NCBI GenBank assembly: GCA_940337035.1
Contig: CALNHX010002808.1
Span: 1 to 64,000 of the forward strand
Length of the DNA: 64,000 nt
From: Agriotes lineatus
Lineage: Eukaryota; Arthropoda; Insecta; Coleoptera; Elateridae
Reading direction: 5' to 3'
Shown: one piece after another, positions 44,640-55,497 of the stretch
How positions within the stretch are numbered: the first letter of the stretch is position 1
Layout of the letters: each line of letters begins with the position of its first letter
Position numbers and translations under genes: made by a program
The notes under the pieces: model-generated
Databases searched by the model: none
The model's input: only the letters and a program-made list of their open reading frames with translations
What the model was told of the DNA's origin: nothing

Positions 44640-45240
44640 ACAAAATACATATTAATAAAACAGGATACTAAACATACTGGGCTTGAACGTACGTTCAGTG
44701 TTAATAATTAATGAAACACGTGTTATAAACAATAAATTTACATCTTATTTATGTATGTATATATGTCTTCGTATACAGATAACGTCGATAAATGACTCGA
44801 TATGAAAACAAATCCACGCAAAAAGAATCGTTTTTGTCGCCGCTTTGTAGGTTATTATTTTGCTTTGAAGTCTGCACTTTTTACTGCTCTTGATGAAGTG
44901 CAAAACGTTCCTGTTCGGTGTAATTTGTGCAGTACAAACGAATGCAAAAGTAACTGTTTAGTTCACACAAACGAACGCATTTTTGTTAATTCCGAGTAGA
45001 AAGTGCAAACAAACGAACACACCTTATTATACGAGTTCCATAAGACGGCCCATTGTAGCATGCGTGGGTTTGGGGCAAGACGAGCGCAGCGTAAGAAACG
45101 TAACATTCCAAGAGGAAAAACACGTGCGATGCAACCCTAACCTTAGATGGTGCTCGACTGACGTTTAACTTTCATATTGGCCTTCAGGTACTAATATGCA
45201 TCTTTTGACATAGATGGCGCAGTGTTATTAGTTCTAATTA
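44640..45240. other. Non-coding stretch
   Basis: Repeated GTGCAAACAAACGAA / GTACAAACGAATGC / CACAAACGAACGC motifs at 44,930-45,020 suggest a degenerate tandem repeat. No coding domain was recognised. Confidence 0.35.
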
Positions 45241-45607
45241 GAGATCCTGTATATAGTTTACTAAGAGTTGGGCAAACAGCCTGATTTGACATATATTTTT
45301 GATCCCAATTAGATATTTGACATATGTCGAACAAAGAGGTTATGAGAACCAACCTTGCTAACTTGCCTTTGATGGGAGAGTTTTCAGAGTATTGATCATT
45401 CTTAGGATCTCTAGAACCGACTATTAGGAATATACGTCCAGTTTAGTTAAGATTTAGATTTGCATGTGTGTAACTATCGGTCTTAACATGTTACAAAATA
45501 TATAAAACGGCACTTGCATCACACATGCCTTGCAAAAAGTGATCCAAACCAATCAAAATGTATCCCGTTGTTTGCCCAACTCTTAGTAAACTATATACAG
45601 GATCTCT
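45241..45607. mobile_element. 367-bp MITE with 38-bp TIRs
   Basis: AGAGATCCTGTATATAGTTT continuing to GAGTTGGGCAAACA at the left is matched almost perfectly in inverse at the right (45,570-45,607). No ORF. The TSD is not evident. A degenerate AAGAGTCGGGCAAACGCGG at 47,930 may be a relative. Confidence 0.7.
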
Positions 45608-45615
45608 AGTTTTAA

Positions 45616-45690
45616 TCATATATGTATTATACATATATTGCTGGTAGGGCCTGGAAACGGCCGAAAACATTACGGCGCCGACATAGGAGC
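45616..45690. repeat. Inverted fragment of the 10,564 CCCGGGAC element
   Basis: ATATATGTATTATACATATA, TTGCTGGTAGGG and GGAAACGGCCGAAAACATTA match the inverse of 11,070-11,143 with a few changes. Its terminal repeats are missing. Confidence 0.65.
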
Positions 45691-45699
45691 AGGTAATTA

Positions 45700-46787
45700 A
45701 GCAGGAAATCCATAGCAAGTACGCATGCGCGCTATTTCTATGACAAATATTTCAAAACTAATAAGCGGGATTTTCAAATTATGTCCTACGAGCGTGATAG
45801 ATCTAAATTATAACCTATAACGTGAGGGATTACAATTTCATAATTTTTGTTGATGTTTTCCTTGTTATTTTTATCTGAAAATGCACAATCATTCTTCATC
45901 TTCCCTAAAAACTAATTGTTACAACATATTCAGAAATTCAATATCCTTTATAAAAAGGAAATATTGTGAATCGGCAAACACACTTTTTTTACTTTAAACG
46001 CACCAGCTCTCTGAGCAAGTTCGTTTTGGGTAAACTAATTTTACTCCAAACCGAAAACAGCTGATTTACACCAAAGTACCAACAGACAAATCAAACACAG
46101 TGGGTAAGTTTGAGTAACAAATCGAACAGACCTAATAGCAGTCAACTGCTTGAAAGTAATAATATATAGCACTGGGAAGAAAAATGGATCCCTTATATAA
46201 TAATTTATAGTATCTAGGGGGGTGTTATGCCCTCTCCACAAGAAATACTTCTTGATTGGTTATAATTTTTATTAAGAACGGCAATGACCTATATACATTA
46301 TATTGTGCAGCTTTAATTCATAAAATTATACTACATTTGTTACAATGTAACTGTTTGAACTTCCTGTCAACATTATGCACACTTGTAGTAATACAAAAAT
46401 GTTAATAAATATTGCTGCACAAACGCTTCTTTATGGAGCTATACCCCTTTGAAATAATTATAAACAATTATTTTTCTAAGTACACACAACTAATAAAACC
46501 TACAACCTACAACCTACATGTGAAAAAACAAGAGGGCCAAAAACGCTTTGTTAGTAAAATCAACACAGTAACTACCTATGCACTATAATGAGAGATTCAA
46601 AACTAGTTTCATCGAAGTTAGCTTGAAAAAATTACTTATGTCTCTGCTTGACACAAAGTGACAGTTGTTTTAATTTAAAATGACTTTCTGAATTAATTCT
46701 AGACATTCAGTGTATATCTATCATTTTCTTCCTTGGCTATCTTTGATGACACTAGTTTTGAATCATTTGTTAGAATACAATAATAAA
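45700..46787. other. AT-rich non-coding stretch
   Basis: No TIR pair, tRNA-like box or protein domain was recognised. Confidence 0.4.
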
Positions 46788-47664
46788 TTACAAGTAATTA
46801 TGATCTAAATTTGAATCGTTTGACACAATCCGGAGTCCCATGAGAGCGTGTTTTATATTTACAGCTTCGGCAATACTCGGCTTATTCATACTGTCCTTAA
46901 CAATTTTTCTTTTCCTTTTGGTAGGCTGGAAGAGTACTTGGTTTTTTACTTTTTTATTTGCAGGCTCACGACTTGTTATAGAATTGAATTGAGTCTGATT
47001 GTTACTATTACTGCTTTGCCATAAATTCTTTAAATTGTTGAATGTTTTTAATGAATGGGAACATTAGTTATGTCATATTCGAATAATTCAATACATTTTT
47101 CTTTTATTTTCTCACAAATAGCAGATTTTTTATAAACAGTACTTACACTGGTACTTGCCAATGTATTTAAGTGACTTCTTACTTCTTCATTTATCTCGAA
47201 ATTAGTTTGCTCGCCACCGTTTTTTTTTTAGAAATATTAGCACTAGGTACATCTATATTGAATGACTGGTCATTTTGTGCATTAGATAGATCTACTAATT
47301 GGACATCAGAGCTGTGTAAATAATTTTTAAGCACCAAATAATGAATATGTTTACATATGGTCGATTTAATGAAGTAATCAACACACGTACACCTAAAGGT
47401 ATGCACACATATATCACATTGGGAGCATTTTAACAGGCAACAGAAATTGATTTCTACATCATTTTTAGATACGACATACACACTAGTTTTACCAGCAACA
47501 GTGTAACTGCCATCACCATTATCTAAAACATTAAATACACTATTTTCAGCAGTCCCATGCCTTCTCTCTAAAATTGTGATATGACTGCTGTTTTTTCCTT
47601 TTATATTTCTTATAATTCTTTCAACAATCTTGTTTCTAATGTATGTTGAAACGGCATGAATACC
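46788..47664 (-). pseudogene. SWIM zinc-finger protein, C-terminal part
   Basis: The frame carries ERIIRNIKGKNSSHIT, NVLDNGDGSYTVAGKTSV and a SWIM finger (CxCxnCxH) in FRCTCVDYFIKSTICKHIHY. After a frameshift at an A-run near 47,222 it continues NFEINEEVRSHLNTLAST, and after another near 47,060 a basic tail (NQVLFQPTKRKRKIVK) ends HNYL at 46,788. SWIM fingers bind DNA and commonly end Mutator-like transposases, so this is probably the tail of one. The N-terminus is lost at a palindromic duplication. Confidence 0.6.
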
Positions 47665-47666
47665 CA

Positions 47667-47912
47667 TGTGGCCACAATTATATATAACAGCAATGAGATA
47701 ACATGAACAAGAAAATAACTCGTATTGCTTGAGTAAGAAAGAGATAAACATAGTAGCAAATATTCGAGAAGGCTTGAGGCTTAATTTAATTATGACATTT
47801 GATAACTAAACATGCCTACTAAAATAATTTTTTCGTATGGCCATCTCTTTCTTACTCAAGCATTCTATTTTGTTATTCATGTTATCTCATTGCTGTTATA
47901 TATAATTATGGC
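47667..47912. repeat. Inverted duplication (two arms of about 80 bp)
   Basis: TATATATAACAGCAATGAGA through TTGCTTGAGTAAGAAAGAG (47,670-47,752) is repeated in inverse at about 47,838-47,912 with few changes and an 85-bp spacer. The first residues of the 186-codon minus-strand frame starting at 47,751 come from this arm and are not SWIM-family sequence. Confidence 0.7.
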
Positions 47913-48633
47913 CCCATCTGTATAGCAAGATAAGAGTCGGGCAAACGCGGTTCCATTTTTGACTGGTTACGATCCACTGCACATGCGCAGTAATCTAAAA
48001 CGGAAATTTGAAGGGTGGCTATGGCAATGACAATTAAATGACGTACTGTGAAACTTGAGTGTCAAACTCTTAACCGTTAAGTAAAATCACAGGCTCTTGC
48101 ATCTTTGGGTGTAAAAATCGTTGAGAACAAGAATTTATTTTAAAAGTCTTCCCAAAAAATGCAACGCAAAAATATGCGACGCTCAAACTGAATTTCCACC
48201 GATGGTTTCAGAATATGCGAAGTATATTTTGATAGAAATTAATGGGGAAAACGTGATTAGACGTTAAAAAGAAATTGAGGTAATCTGCGGTTTCTACTTT
48301 ATTAACTTAGAATATAACTTTATACGCTGTTAAAAATGACAATAACTTGGAATACTTTTGCCTTCAACCAGTAGAAAACATGACCATCGTATGGCCACGC
48401 TGTGATTATATAGTCACTGTAAGTTTTAATAGAGACCCTAGAAATGAGTGACTGGCCATTGGCCGTCGCTGGCCTGATTAGTTGAGGCAAAATTTGTCCC
48501 CAAAATGGCGGCGCCAATGGTGTGCCCTCAAATATGTTACATGTATAAAGGAAATGACTCGTAAAAACACAGTTTATTAGTAGTTCTTATATATTTTTAT
48601 ACCTATTTATAACTTTTATATCACAATTATGCA

Positions 48634-49004
48634 GAAGCTGCGTGGCGCAGATGGGTTAGCGCCAGGCTTGCATTAAGCAAGTCCTCGGTTCGAATCCCGC
48701 TGGGGTCGGAATTTTTCCGTATCCTTGGCGATTAGAATCTGGCTCAGTGAGACCATTCACAGTTGGGCACCAAATTAACTGTGCTCTACTCAGAACCACA
48801 GACCTAAGAGATAGATTAACAAGGTCAACACATCACCAAGACACACACCTCATACAATGGTTGCTGCGCAAGCACCAAAGGCGCAATCCAACTCTGTATC
48901 CCGAATCCGGGGCAAGTTGATCATTGTACCGCCAGATGCCAGAACATATAGCACCAGCCTCGACACCGCAAGGTAAATGAGGTTACAGATAATACATACA
49001 TACA
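48634..49004 (+). mobile_element. tRNA-derived SINE with perfect 15-bp TSD
   Basis: The head has A box TGGCGCAGATGGGTTAGCGC and B box CGGTTCGAATCCC, then a body unrelated to tRNA and an (ATAC)n-type tail. TATCACAATTATGCA flanks both sides exactly (48,619-48,633 and 49,005-49,019), so the insertion is recent. The tail region CACCGCAAGGTAAATGAGGT recurs as a fragment at about 49,221-49,275. Confidence 0.92.
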
Positions 49005-49220
49005 TATCACAATTATGCAACGAGATATACATATTATCAAATGGTCGAAATTTGACAGACATCCTTTGAAAGATATTTACATGATTTTTTTCATAAATTG
49101 AGACACCACGCTTGCAAAGTTACACAGACAAAATTCGTATTGACGCAACAAATTTTTATACTCAACAAAAATACTTTGTAAGTAGTGAAATGAGAATTTA
49201 CATTTTGTACAAAAAGCAGC

Positions 49221-49275
49221 AGCCTCTACACCGCAAGGTAAAACGAGGTTATCGATTATACATACACCTACAAGC
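49221..49275 (+). repeat. 3' fragment of the same SINE family
   Basis: AGCCTCTACACCGCAAGGTA and GAGGTTATCGATTATACATA match the 3' end of the SINE at 48,634-49,004 with several changes, an older truncated copy. Confidence 0.55.
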
Positions 49276-49864
49276 AGTTAACCAAAAGCAAAACATTTTT
49301 TTAACAAAATCTGTGTTTATTTACCAAGTAAATGTTATTGTTTCAAAAAAAATTTTGTCGAAGAGTTTAAATAACCAAAATTTACAAAAAATTATTGAAC
49401 AAAATCAGAAAAACTTGAATAATTTTTTTAATGCACGGCAGAAGCTGTTTAACCGTAATCATAGAGTACAGTTGTTATGCACCAACATATGCCAACATAA
49501 TTATTAATTCGAACCACTGTTCCCTGAATTCTTTTAATAGGCATCAAGTTTGTTTTTAAAATTATTAACAGAAGAGGTACTAACAACACGCTGAGGTAGA
49601 TAATCCATTTATCCGCAATTGTATTAGAGAAAATATTTTCGAGAATTGATTTTATAGCTGAATTTATTCAAATGCATTCCATATATACTAAGGTGGTCTT
49701 TATTTCTATAGTATTTTTTTAAAAATTCTGACGATCTCACCTTTTTAACATTTTTCCAAATAGAAAAACAAAAGCCCTGTAAAATTTAAAACCAATTGGA
49801 TAACCGTAAGACGTGCCTCAATGATCTTGGAAGACCTAGAGTAAAATTAAAAAAATATGTATTA

Positions 49865-50547
49865 TTACATGTTCATACATTTATTAAAATATACAGCAAA
49901 GATACGGAATACATTGTTATTAAACAGGGAAACAATATAAAGAATCCGTGGCTTCACAATAACTTCAAAAAATAAAATGTAAACGTTGAATAAAAGCCTC
50001 TTTTTGGTACTGTCTGGAAATTTCTTACGGTAGTACTTTACTACTTGTAACAGAAACTGTTTTTGATTATCCTTCTTAGCTAAAACGCGGTTAAACTCTT
50101 CTATGACCTTTAACACCTATTTCAGCCGAGTCATTAACAACATTGTTTTGAACGGCAACAATCCTTTTTAAAATTCTTCGAGAAAGTCCCAAGTAGGAAG
50201 ATCACTTTGCAAAGACTCGTACAAAATTTTTATCACTTGATAATTGCTGCAGATTGAAAATTTGTTGATCACCAAAATCATCAACACCGTGACCGAACAT
50301 TTCTGCAACATTTTCTTCATCACAAACGTCAAACGATTTTGACTCATTAACAAGTTTTGGTTCATGTCATTTAACACTCTGTGGTTCCTTCTTAACTTTG
50401 TATTTAATTGTTCAGTTCTATGTACAATTTTTTTGCCAATTTCAACTAATTTTCAAACTCTTTCTTTGCTAAAGTCATTTTTCTCTGTGCCTCTTCCAAC
50501 ATCCTTTTCAACATTTCAATTTCACATTCTCCTGGACGTACACTCAT
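49865..50547 (-). pseudogene. Unrecognised gene inside the unclassified element, several stops
   Basis: The start at 50,547 reads MSVRPGECEIEMLKRMLEE, continuing as a charged coiled coil (QRKMTLAKKEFE). Then, in pieces from different frames, VDDFGDQQIFNLQQLSSD, YLGLSRRILKRIVAVQNN and VVNDSAEIGVK, followed by VIEEFNRVLAKKDNQKQF and VKYYRKKFPDSTKKRLLF. These parts look like one protein broken by frameshifts and stops. I cannot name the family. Its position at one end of a TIR element suggests an accessory or transposase gene. Confidence 0.4.
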
Positions 50548-50963
50548 AAAAATAGAATACACTTACTGTTGGACTGATTTGAAAAGTCGTGTTATTCGCA
50601 TTGCTAAATAAATTTTTAGGCGATATCTTTCTTTAATAATTTTCTTGTAATTTAATACAACAAACAATTTCACTTTACCGATGTTTCAAACCAACCGGTA
50701 TTACAAAACTAAAGTATAACAAAAATGAGTCCAATATTTAGTGTATTCTATTTTTATGAGCACAAGTGTACATTACTTACAGTTGCTACAAATACAAATT
50801 ATCAGTATTTAGTAGTTATATAACATTCAAATACTCACATTGATTGAAATCCTGCAAAACACAGTTGACATTTTGGGGACAACTGCCAACATTTCGCTAT
50901 GGGAATCTAGTTACTTCCGGTAAATGGCCAGTCTCTCATTTCTAGGGTCGCTAAGTTTTAACA

Positions 50964-51340
50964 CAAATTTATTAACGGGTGTCCACTGTACCTGCTGTGG
51001 CCACTGTTGGCCGACCTCCCCTATTTAACCTAGCACCAAAGTAATATTGATATAATCTCTAAATATTTGTAGTTTGCCACCAAAAATCATAATCCCAAAT
51101 ATTTATTTTTGGCACCAGAAATCTTACTTGGACACCTATATTTGAGCGCCAAATAAAACAAGACTCAGTATCATATATAATATATTTAAGCACCAAAAAA
51201 CAGAGGCACAAAAAATATACACGAGAGTACTAAAATTAAAAACTTTTTTAAACATAAAAAATAAGGGTACATTCCTACGAGGTACTAAACGTAAAACTAA
51301 AAATACATTCTAACATATAGAACATACCTATAATAGCATG
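50964..51340. other. Non-coding stretch, possible pogo end
   Basis: GTGGCCACTGTTGGCCGACC followed by TCCCCTA at 50,998-51,024 looks like the right end of a pogo-like element (compare GGCCACTTTG..CCCCTA at 41,075), but no left end is seen. Confidence 0.3.
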
Positions 51341-51805
51341 ATTATATTATTGCACTATAAGAGTCGTCCCTCTTTTTGTTCCTATGGCAATGTTTTTCGC
51401 TTCAGGAGGTGGCACAGCGTATTTAAGTCGAATGGACATTCCAAGAACATGTGTGCACGTACATTCCCTCATAAACATTGGATAATTGCAAATACCTTGC
51501 AGCCAGTCATCTCTTTTTTTCGGCAAAGAAACTTCCCATTCGCTAAAACACGTCCTTATAATCATCAAAGTTTGTCCATGGCTCGCCGAAGGATTGCAAT
51601 TCTAATTCATCGCCACTCGGAATTCTAAAATGTTTTTTGTCCTCATAATCATGTTTTATGGGCACCCTTTTAGGCTTTTTAGCCCATTGATAGGGGCCAG
51701 TTCATTGCTTTAAAGTCACAGTTGGTTGCTTTGAAACTGTAAAGTTTTGCAGTTTGTACTTATTTGACCATTCAGTTACCATTTCAGAAGCTATCACTAA
51801 AAAAT

Positions 51806-52484
51806 CTAGTGTGATACACTCACACAACTTCCTTTTACAGTGTTCTTATAATTAGTCAAAAATTTCATTTTTAATCATTTGTCAAAAATTTTCAAAAATT
51901 ACAAATTCTGCAAAAACGGTACAAAATAGAGCGTTAGTTAAAGAGACAAATTTTCTCTAGAATTTTAAGGTGAATTCAAAAATGTAATAATATACCGGGT
52001 GTTTTATTTAAAATAGGAGTTAATAAAAAAATAGAAAAAAAAAACAAAAGAAACCCACTTTAGAAGTATTCAACTGGAAAATCACCTATTTCACATCAAT
52101 ACACATTAAAAATGTAAAGTTTAAAAAAATCGTTAGAGCCGTTTTTGAAAAAATCGAAAAAAACTGAAAAATCACTAGAGTAAACACCTACTTCCGGTTA
52201 GGCGATTTTCTTCAAAAGCTTATTGTCTCATCTACATAGTACAAAAAACTTATATATGAAGTTTCAACGCCATACCTCTTTTCGTTTTTGAGATATTCTG
52301 TTCACACACAGACAGACAGACACACAGACAGACACACAGACAGACACACAGACAGACAGACAGACCAATGAAAAAAATATGTTTTGTGGGATCAGGGGAC
52401 TCTAAAACGTGAAGATCTGTTGAAAACTCAATTTCGAATTTTTGGGGTGAATCCAATACTTCCTTTATTGCAAAAGGAAGTAAA
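51806..52484. repeat. Dispersed repeat inserted in the MULE gene
   Basis: It starts TAGTGTGATACACTCACACA then ACTTCCTTTTACAGTG, and ends ATTGCAAAAGGAAGTAAAAA; CTTCCTTT..AAAGGAAG gives it inverted-type ends. It shares long segments in inverse with 16,158-16,620 and holds the CAGA microsatellite. It falls between two conserved MULE blocks, so it is an insertion. Confidence 0.6.
52303..52366. repeat. (CAGA/CACA)n microsatellite
   Basis: About 60 bp of CACAGACAGACAGA units. The open minus-strand frame through it (SVCLCVCLCVCL) is a repeat artefact. Confidence 0.9.
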
Positions 52485-53084
52485 AACGAGAAAGAGGGTA
52501 GTGTTCGCGAAGTGTGTTGTTGTCTTTAATCGCCCTGTTAAAAGATTCCAATCCATTATTGGTTGCCGGTGTTCCAATTGCAGCACCCAAATACCATTTT
52601 TCCTGAAAGTATTTCAAGAAATGCATGAGATGCGTTGTTCAATATTTCAAGAGAAGCAGCCATTTGCAAGGCATCTATATCATGTAACATTGCTTTTTGT
52701 AAAGTTTTCTCTACTAACTCTTCGAGTCGGGTTTGATTTGTGCCGTTACGTTACATCCAAAAACTTCAACAAAATCATTCTGTATACTTTTTGCAGCGTC
52801 GCATACTAAAACGTTTGGACGCATGTGAATTTCATAGAGAGAGAATACACATGTTTTTAATGCATTAAATAAAACTTCAAAGTCAGATTTCTGTTCTGTC
52901 GAAAGAATGAGAATGGCGATTTCGATCAGAAGTTCCTGTGATAAGAACCGGGAATCCATGCCAAATCAGCTTATGGTTGCATCGGCATGGATAATTTTAG
53001 AATCACGTGCTAGGCCAACTAAGTATTTAGTTGACTATTCAACTCACCCCCTTCAAGTTAACTATTCACCAATCGCTTGGGTTC

Positions 53085-54640
53085 TTAGGACACTTTCCCA
53101 TGAAGACTGGTGAGGATATGGCTTAGCACTTTCGTGGGCTGAGGGACATTCCCCGTGCTTCCAGGAACTGTCTGACGTGGTCCAGGGAGTTGGCCATGTC
53201 CCTGTCTGCACTCTAGCAGCACCAGGCCGTATGCGATGGCTGCCATCCTGGTATCGGTTCCCACGGTTCCAATATAAGGGGTGTTATTCGGCTGAACCAG
53301 AAGCTCGTCGATTACAATGTTAAATAAGATGTATATGACTCGCGACTGTTCGCCGCCTACGGAGATGGTGGAATGAGCGGCCTTCATCATTCCCTCCAGG
53401 TATCGCAGGAGGAAGGGCGGAATTTCAAAGCGGCGGATGCCCCTCCCGGTAGATCGATGTGATACGCTGTCGAATACCTTCTTATTATCAAGGAAAACCA
53501 CATTGTATGATTACCCCTGTAACCTCCTCGTTCGGATGTAGTGTTCGAGGTGGACGTCTTTCGCCAGCGTCCCATCAGTTTCCAGAAGCCTCTTTGATGA
53601 AAGCTCATCGTCAAAGCCCTGGCCATTCGTTTGGCCAGTATCTTGTGGAATAGGCGTTGGACTGCCGATCCGATTGTTATAGGCCTCCGATTAGCTGGGC
53701 CCCTTCGGCCGCCGTCTGTGGGGATGGGAATAGCCCTACATCGGGCGAAGGCGGAAGATGTCAGTTGTCTGTATAGCAAGATGTTAAACAGAGCTGCCAG
53801 CCTCTCGTTCGGGCAACCCTTCACGCTGGTGATGGTAATTCCGTCAGGGCTTGATGAAGAGTTGCTCCAACAAATCTTCGCCGATTCGACGTCCTCGATT
53901 GTTACCGCCCTGGGAGTGTGGCCTTGTTGGCGGGTTGAATTGGCGATATCGGGTCCTCGGGATCTGGCGGTAAGGGAGATTCGTATCCTGTCGTATGTGT
54001 CCGTAATGACCTTCATGGTATGAATACCTCGTCGGCGTCCAATAGTTTTCCGTCTAGGATTTTCTGAGCGAGGGTAGGCCACTCCTTGACATAGAGGTCC
54101 TGGATCTTCTTGAATCGGGTGGCTCTCCTCTCAGTTCCGTTCCTAGGTTGTGGGGGGTGTTTACGAGAGGTAGGTAGTTTTCATTTCTAGTTATTTTCGG
54201 ACTGTTCACGAAAACGGTCTCTAGCCACTCGGAGATCCCTTGTTCCAACTCTATGCTCGACCTGAGGCCTAGGTGGATTAGCCTCCGTACGTTGATCCCT
54301 GGTGGGGAGGGCTTATAAAAGGTGTCGTTGGAGTCCGCTCACGTCGTCGTCTTCTTCATGGGGCCGAGATAAAGTACCTTGAGTTGAGGCTGGGTCAGGG
54401 GATCTTATTGGCTCTCCTGATAATGGGAGGGAGTTTGTCTCATCGGGCGAGCTAGGAGGCTGGTCCGACAGTTCAGATCCCGGATTCAGCAAGCGGTTTC
54501 TAGATCTGAGGTGCCTGGGTGGTGTTGGCGTCGGTGTTTGTTCTCTATTCGTCGGTGCTTCTCCAGATGTTGGTGGGGAGGTGGCCTTCGTGTATTCTAG
54601 TTCAACGAGGTTTCGATCGCGCAACTCGTTGGATAACAGC
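53085..54640 (-). pseudogene. R2-like LINE reverse transcriptase, N-terminal to palm
   Basis: A Pro/Ser-rich N-terminal part (54,624 downward: PTSGEAPTNREQTPTPTP) leads to the RT: SSSSPDGITITSVKG, LAALFNILLYRQLTSSA, RRGPANRRPITIGSAVQRLF, RMARALTMSFHQRGF, VVFLDNKKVFDSVSH type motif (FLDNKKVFDSVSH), RYLEGMMKAAHSTISVGG and FNIVIDELL. This block order is that of R2-clade enzymes. The RQGDPLSP region before FNIVIDELL is deleted and the YADD box reads IAYGLVLLE, with both Asp gone. Several frameshifts. It cannot be active. Confidence 0.7.
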
Positions 54641-55497
54641 CCGGGTGGACTAGAGCGCTAAACTAGAATTAATTAGTTGTTGCAAATATCGGTAATAACA
54701 AATTATGGTACATGTACAAACATGTTAAAAGTGATGATGCGTGTAATAGTAATTAACGTATTTAGAGGGGTAACCCAGTCTTAACATTCAAGCATACTTT
54801 TACCACTCGAGCTAGCGTAGCGAAGCAAGAGTGGTAATTTATGTGAGAAATGTTAAGACGGTTACCCCTCGAAATGCGTTCATTAGTTTATTGTTCATTG
54901 AGGCAATCATTTTGAATCAATAATTACTAAAAACTACTAAATCGAAATCGGACTATCATGAATATGTGTGATGTTGCTATAGTGCCTGTCGTAAATAAAA
55001 TAAAAATCTTAAAATGGAAACGCAAAACGAGTTCCTTGTTATCCGGGATGAAATTAAAAAGATTTCCGCCTCCCCCACGGAGGAAATTGTTCCTTCGGAT
55101 GGATGCATGTTAAATGTATCTTAACATTCGAGGACGCGATCATGTTAAACACTTTAACATTTCAATAAACAATAAAAAAAATATATAAAACAAGTTACAT
55201 ATACAAACACGTTAAAATGGTGATACACGTAGAATAACATCGATAACACTAAGACGATCATGAATAGGGGACGGAGCATCGTTCATGCTAGACTAGAATT
55301 GATATACAATTATAGTACATATACAAACATGTTAAAAAGGTACATATACAGACATGTTAAAAGTGGCGATAATATAACTGAGCAATTGGTAAGAGCCAAG
55401 CGCGCCACAACCGAAACACGGGTATCACATTTCGCATATCACATCACTAGCACCGCATGTGGGTCGGCTTGCACACGTGCACCTTGATTTCACCGGA
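54640..55497. repeat. UTR-like junction with repeated ACATATACAAACATGTTAAA
   Basis: CTAAACTAGAATTAATTA plus ACATGTACAAACATGTTAAA at 54,655-54,730 recurs as CTAGACTAGAATTGATATA plus ACATATACAAACATGTTAAA at 55,288-55,340, with more copies at 55,197 and 55,342. The stretch lies between the 5' end of one R2-like copy and the C-terminus of another, so it is probably UTR shared by both. Confidence 0.5.
54768..54877. other. 110-bp nested hairpin
   Basis: CGTATTTAGAGGGGTAACC to CTTAACATT pairs with AATGTTAAG to GGTTACCCCTCGAAATGCG, and inside it TTACCACTC pairs with GAGTGGTAA around an 18-base loop. The whole folds as one long imperfect hairpin. It could be a very short MITE or a structured UTR element. 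Confidence 0.65.

Larger units (their letters stand above)
48432..50951. mobile_element. Unclassified 2.5-kb TIR element with 12-bp TSD
   Basis: GAGACCCTAGAAATGAGTGA and inverse (right rc GCGACCCTAGAAATGAGAGA) form the termini, continuing ACTGGCCATT; GTCCCCAAAATG and CATTTTGGGGAC match further in. The flanks read TAAGTTTTAATA (48,420-48,431) and TAAGTTTTAACA (50,952-50,963), one mismatch. A 9-12-bp TSD fits a Mutator-like or other rare class. It contains a SINE and a broken minus-strand gene at its right end. Confidence 0.65.
51347..53030 (-). pseudogene. Mutator-like (MULE) transposase, split by a dispersed repeat
   Basis: Reading right to left: the first Asp in IIHADAT and, in another frame, HKLIWHGFPVLITGTSD; STEQKSDFEVLFNALK; the second Asp in NVLVCDAAKSIQNDFVEV; EIFNNASHAF; WYLGAAIGTPATNNGLES and FNRAIKDNNTLREHYPLS. 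After the repeat at 51,806-52,484 come SEMVTEWSNKYKLQNF, YQWAKKPKRVPIKHD, EPWTNFDDYKDVF and a degenerate SWIM finger (CNYPMFMRECTCTHVLGM, first CxC reads CNY). The order equals MULE domain then SWIM. Frameshifts, a stop near 51,712 and the insertion make it dead. Confidence 0.75.

Noticed and set aside
49112..49507. A 131-codon plus-strand ORF
   Set aside because: Composition is Lys/Asn/Ile-rich from AT-rich DNA, it includes a SINE tail fragment, and no domain is recognisable.
52303..52366. CRISPR-like array of short direct repeats
   Set aside because: The units are 4-8 bp without spacers: a microsatellite in a eukaryotic repeat.
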